Of a DNA stretch of 43,756 nt, positions 41,135-43,756 are shown piece by piece (the first letter of the stretch is position 1; each line of letters opens with the position of its first letter). The DNA is taken from assembly GCA_018433975.1 (NCBI GenBank), contig JAHDQE010000045.1:1-43756 (forward strand), written 5' to 3'. The notes below the pieces were generated by a model, which ran no database searches, was not told the origin of the DNA, and worked only from the letters and a program-made list of their open reading frames with translations. A program made the translations under genes and the position numbers. The DNA comes from Ornatilinea sp. GTDB lineage: Bacteria; Chloroflexota; Anaerolineae; Anaerolineales; Anaerolineaceae.

Positions 41135-41629
41135 ATGCCGATTCTTTCGCCAAACACACTGGAATTTCTTAGCCGCGGTCCGGAGCAAACGCGTCGCCTG
41201 GGGGTACGTATGGGTACGCTATTGCAGCCTGGAGACATTATTTGTCTCTCAGGAGATTTAGGCGCGGGGAAGACTACTCTGGTCCAGGGAATTGCGCAGG
41301 GGTGGGGCTCGTTGGATCAGGTATCCAGCCCAACATTTGTGATCGTGAATGTATATCGTAAGCCTGGCGGACAAACCTTGCATCATCTGGATGCCTATCG
41401 ACTGCAGAATGCCCTGGAGGCAGAAGCACTTGATCTGGAACCGATGATTGAGAAAGGACCTTTGATCATTGAGTGGCCTGAACGGATCGATGAGGCACTG
41501 CCTATTGATCGTTTATGGGTTGAGATGGACTGGGTTGCTGACCAACGACGGAGACTGGTTTTTCTTCCCAAAGGAGACCGTTATCAGACGCTGCTGGGAG
41601 AATTTCGTCGAGGGGCTTTTGGAGGTTGA
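41135..41629 (+). CDS. tsaE: tRNA t6A biosynthesis ATPase TsaE
   Basis: A 164-residue P-loop protein that works with TsaB and TsaD to make N6-threonylcarbamoyladenosine at position 37 of ANN-decoding tRNAs. Walker A is GDLGAGKT (about 40-48). Family blocks VSSPTFVIVNVY, LHHLDAYRL and IIEWPERI are in order. The start at ATG 41135 follows a -10 box by eight bases, with no ribosome binding site, so translation should be leaderless. tsaB follows with two bases between stop and start, then rimI, the common tsaE-tsaB-rimI order. tsaD is not in this window. Confidence 0.95.
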   Translation: MPILSPNTLEFLSRGPEQTRRLGVRMGTLLQPGDIICLSGDLGAGKTTLVQGIAQGWGSLDQVSSPTFVIVNVYRKPGGQTLHHLDAYRLQNALEAEALDLEPMIEKGPLIIEWPERIDEALPIDRLWVEMDWVADQRRRLVFLPKGDRYQTLLGEFRRGAFGG

Positions 41630-41631
41630 GA

Positions 41632-42303
41632 ATGCTTTTAGCGGTTGATTCTTCAACCAAATGGATCGGGCTTGCTCTGTATGATGGCGCAAGCGTGTTA
41701 GGGGAGATGGTTTGGAAGACAAATAATCATCATACGGTTGAGTTGGCTCCTGCAATTGAGAGCTTGCTAAAACGTTGTGACTTGAGTGTGAAAGAATTAA
41801 AGGTTCTGGCTGTGGCATTGGGACCAGGCTCTTTTACAAGCCTGCGAATTGGCCTGGCTGTGGTTAAAGGGATGGCTTTATCTCTTCGAATCCCGGTCAT
41901 TGGCGTTCCTACATTGGATGTGTTGGTGGCCTCTCAGCCTCCCAGCGAACTGCCGATGGCAGCAGCGCTGCAGGCCGGACGCAGCAGGTACGCGGTAATG
42001 TGGTACAAGTCGGTGAACGACATCTGGAAATCGCAAGGTGAAGCCAAGGTTTTTAGGTTGGCAGAACTTGTGGAAGAGATTACACAGCCCACTCTGGTTT
42101 GCGGTGAATTTACTGAAGAAGATCAGGAGATCCTTCGCGGGAAGCAAAAGAATAATATTGTTCTGGTGTCTCCGGTTCAATCCCTCCGACGGCCTGCGTA
42201 TTTAGCCCAACTGGCCTGGAAACGATGGAAGAAGAAAGATGTTGATGATGTGGTGACCTTATCACCGATTTATCTTCATGTTGCCGGATCTATCCCTGCC
42301 TGA
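41632..42303 (+). CDS. tsaB: tRNA t6A biosynthesis protein TsaB
   Basis: A 223-residue ASKHA-fold partner of TsaD. The N-terminal LLAVDSSTKWIGLALYDG and the ALGPGSFTSLRIGLAVVKGMAL motif are diagnostic. The C-terminal half is variable, as usual. I chose ATG 41632 because GGAGG (41621-41625) is six bases upstream; the TTG at 41626 would overlap tsaE and is less likely. The stop overlaps the rimI start by one base (TGATG). Confidence 0.95.
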   Translation: MLLAVDSSTKWIGLALYDGASVLGEMVWKTNNHHTVELAPAIESLLKRCDLSVKELKVLAVALGPGSFTSLRIGLAVVKGMALSLRIPVIGVPTLDVLVASQPPSELPMAAALQAGRSRYAVMWYKSVNDIWKSQGEAKVFRLAELVEEITQPTLVCGEFTEEDQEILRGKQKNNIVLVSPVQSLRRPAYLAQLAWKRWKKKDVDDVVTLSPIYLHVAGSIPA

Positions 42304-42815
42304 TGGATAAAAAACATCTCCAAAATACTCTTATCCGCCCTATGACCCTGGAAGATGTGGCGGTCGTGCATCAAATTGATTTGCTGTCTTTTTCGACGCC
42401 CTGGCCGGAGCGATCTTACAAGTTTGAAGTGAGTCACAATGAGGCAGCTCGTTGCTGGGTGGTTGAAGTGAATAACGAAAACGGGCAAAGCCAGATTGCC
42501 GCTATGGCGGTCCTGTGGGTCATTGTGGATGAAGTCCATATTGCTACACTGGCTGTGCACCCGGATTTCCGGGAAAGAGGATTAGGGAAAAGGTTGCTGG
42601 CGCATGCTTTGCTTGTTGCCAGCAAGGAGGGGGCCTGTAAAGCCTTTTTGGAAGTCAGAGCGGGGAACTTCACCGCACAGAATCTCTATAAAGATTTCGG
42701 GTTTGAAGTTTCTGGTGTACGTTCCCGTTATTACAGGGATAATATGGAAGATGCTCTTTTGATGACTCTGGAACCTCTTCCAATTGAGTTGCTGGAGAAG
42801 ATTGAAAAAGCATAA
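42303..42815 (+). CDS. rimI: Ribosomal-protein-alanine N-acetyltransferase RimI
   Basis: A 170-residue GNAT acetyltransferase. The acetyl-CoA loop is RERGLGKRLL, preceded by VDEVHIATLAVHPDF and followed by AFLEVRAGNFTAQNLYKDFGFEVSGVRSRYYRDNMEDALLM, all typical of RimI. It is expected to acetylate the N-terminal alanine of S18 or another protein, but the substrate is inferred from context. It is translationally coupled to tsaB. The N terminus is about 20 residues longer than in E. coli. Confidence 0.92.
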   Translation: MDKKHLQNTLIRPMTLEDVAVVHQIDLLSFSTPWPERSYKFEVSHNEAARCWVVEVNNENGQSQIAAMAVLWVIVDEVHIATLAVHPDFRERGLGKRLLAHALLVASKEGACKAFLEVRAGNFTAQNLYKDFGFEVSGVRSRYYRDNMEDALLMTLEPLPIELLEKIEKA

Positions 42816-42861
42816 AACATCTTAAACAAATTTGCAATAAAATTTACACGGAGGGAGCCCC

Positions 42862-43509
42862 ATGGAATCGACTGAAATCCTGCAAGAAATTGCTGCTCAG
42901 GTGAAAATTTGTGAGAAATGCCAATTAAGTTTTTCTCGGAAGAATGCTGTTCCAGGAACGGGGCCCGCAGATACAGATGTCTTATTGATCGGCGAAGGGC
43001 CCGGTTTTTATGAAAATGAGCAGGGGCTGCCTTTTGTGGGATCGTCGGGTAAATTCCTTGATGAGTTATTGAATAAAGCCGGGTTGGACCGTGAAAAAGT
43101 TTTTATTACCAACGTTGTTAAGTGCCGTCCGCCAGGAAATCGCGATCCTCAGCCGGAGGAACTGGCTGCCTGTGAAGATTATCTTGATCGTCAGATAGCC
43201 GCAATCAATCCCAGAGTTATTGTTACCCTGGGACGCTTCTCTATGGCAAAATTTATGTCCAATGTGAAAATCAGTGAAATTCATGGCCAGCCGCGATGGG
43301 TAAAAGGCCGCTATATTGTGCCTATGTACCATCCCGCTGCTGCTCTTCACCAGCCAAAACTACGGAGTGTGGTTGAATCGGATTTTGCAAAGCTGCCTGA
43401 ATGGCTGGAAAAAGCGAAAAATGCACAGCCTGAAGAGGAGGTTATACCGGAAGAAACAAATGATTCTTCTGATTCGGATGATAATGCAGTTCAGATGAGC
43501 TTGTTTTAG
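42862..43509 (+). CDS. Type-4 uracil-DNA glycosylase with clamp-binding tail
   Basis: A 215-residue DNA repair enzyme that removes uracil from DNA. It has the four cysteines for a 4Fe-4S cluster (CEKC near the N terminus; C in VVKCRPPGNRDP and in LAACEDYL). It also has the catalytic-pocket blocks IGEGPGFYENEQGLPFVGSSGKFL and the MYHPAAAL motif. The last 30 residues are an acidic flexible linker ending exactly in QMSLF, which fits the beta-sliding-clamp pentapeptide (Q-L-S/D-L-F). That suggests tethering to the replisome. GGAGGGAG lies just before ATG 42862. Confidence 0.93.
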   Translation: MESTEILQEIAAQVKICEKCQLSFSRKNAVPGTGPADTDVLLIGEGPGFYENEQGLPFVGSSGKFLDELLNKAGLDREKVFITNVVKCRPPGNRDPQPEELAACEDYLDRQIAAINPRVIVTLGRFSMAKFMSNVKISEIHGQPRWVKGRYIVPMYHPAAALHQPKLRSVVESDFAKLPEWLEKAKNAQPEEEVIPEETNDSSDSDDNAVQMSLF

Positions 43510-43585
43510 ATTTTCCAACAATTTTTATTTAAAATTATTGCCCCAGGAGGCTTCCTGGGGTGAGTCTAACTTAAAGAGGTTTTTG

Positions 43586-43756
43586 ATGTCTGAAACAACA
43601 GCAGAGAAATTAACACGGCAGCTGGAGCAAAAGGAAGCGGTAGTGGCCGTGATGGGGTTGGGATACGTGGGACTGCCGCTGGCAGTCGTCTTTGCGAAAG
43701 CGGGGTTCAAAGTGATCGGGATTGACCCGATTGCAGAGAAAGTGGAAAGGATCAAC
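43586..43756 (+). CDS. Nucleotide-sugar dehydrogenase, N-terminal fragment
   Basis: The first 57 codons of a protein cut off by the end of the window. The visible part has a polar lead and then a Rossmann motif, AVMGLGYVGLPLAVVFAKAG, followed by VIGIDPIAEKVERIN. GLGYVGLPLA is the signature of the UDP-glucose / UDP-ManNAc dehydrogenase family (WecC, TviB, Ugd). The exact sugar cannot be told from this part. It would feed surface polysaccharide synthesis. AAAGAGGT precedes ATG 43586. The short hairpin CCCCAGGA/TCCTGGGG (43541-43560) lies in its upstream region. Confidence 0.9.
   Translation, partial: MSETTAEKLTRQLEQKEAVVAVMGLGYVGLPLAVVFAKAGFKVIGIDPIAEKVERIN

Noticed and set aside
43541..43560. 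Terminator between the glycosylase and the dehydrogenase
   Set aside because: The CCCCAGGA/TCCTGGGG hairpin is not followed by a T-tract on either strand. It is more likely a leader hairpin or of no function.

Overview
The window looks like a chromosomal segment from a bacterium of the phylum Chloroflexota, most likely class Anaerolineae. This is inferred from gene content, not from a marker search: paired M16 proteases, tandem CAP/LysM surface proteins, clusters of LiaF/DUF5668-like membrane proteins, a ParB-fold protein beside a metallophosphoesterase, and an unusually long SecA. Base composition is moderate. Promoters are mostly sigma-70-like, and several TATAAT boxes sit so close to the start codon that the mRNAs should be leaderless. 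There are no rRNA or tRNA genes, no CRISPR array and no prophage.

Layout. 1-1534: no recognised gene, then a leftward multi-pass membrane protein. 1594-2925: an intact ISAs1-family insertion sequence with 19-bp inverted repeats and a 10-bp target duplication, just upstream of lpdA (3032-4432). 4566-8615: a 1349-residue SecA. 8706-10175: ribosomal protein S1 behind a promoter overlapped by a perfect palindrome. 10241-11866: M19 dipeptidase and a small membrane protein. 11890-13224: leftward FAD/NADPH oxidoreductase. 13448-18797: rightward operon-like run (anchored protein, two M16 peptidases, acpS, metallophosphoesterase, ParB-fold protein). 18828-19260: an 82-residue protein whose promoter is flanked by two near-identical LexA-like palindromes. 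19261-22403: YdcF-like protein, then frr-uppS-cdsA and a strong terminator. 22440-26613: SIMPL lipoprotein, a probable free-standing small RNA, and four leftward LiaF/DUF5668-like membrane genes. 26732-28785: the cysteine operon cysK-cysE behind a classical leader-peptide attenuator. 28804-30849: two tandem CAP-LysM surface proteins. 30911-32792: surE and an adenosine deaminase relative. 33019-34956: zinc-ribbon membrane protein and a YitT-type protein. 34982-39690: leftward era, EamA transporter, ogt, GIY-YIG, TyrA-like dehydrogenase and site-2 protease. 39743-43509: DUF951, MGDG-synthase-like glycosyltransferase, tsaE-tsaB-rimI and a type-4 uracil-DNA glycosylase. 43586-end: the start of a nucleotide-sugar dehydrogenase.

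How the parts work together. Most genes are housekeeping: secretion (SecA), translation (S1, RRF, Era, TsaE/TsaB, RimI), envelope lipid and wall precursor supply (UppS, CdsA, AcpS, glycosyltransferase), DNA repair (Ogt, UDG) and sulfur assimilation (CysE makes O-acetylserine, CysK converts it to cysteine).

The most interesting material is regulatory. At 26800-26835 an 11-codon leader ORF (MISCICLRRGL, two Cys codons) lies ahead of mutually exclusive RNA helices ending in a U-tract, all the parts of a cysteine attenuator. At 23296-23428 a promoter, a hairpin with a C-rich loop and an intrinsic terminator form a compact non-coding transcription unit. At 19109-19170 two operator-like palindromes bracket the promoter of a small unknown protein.
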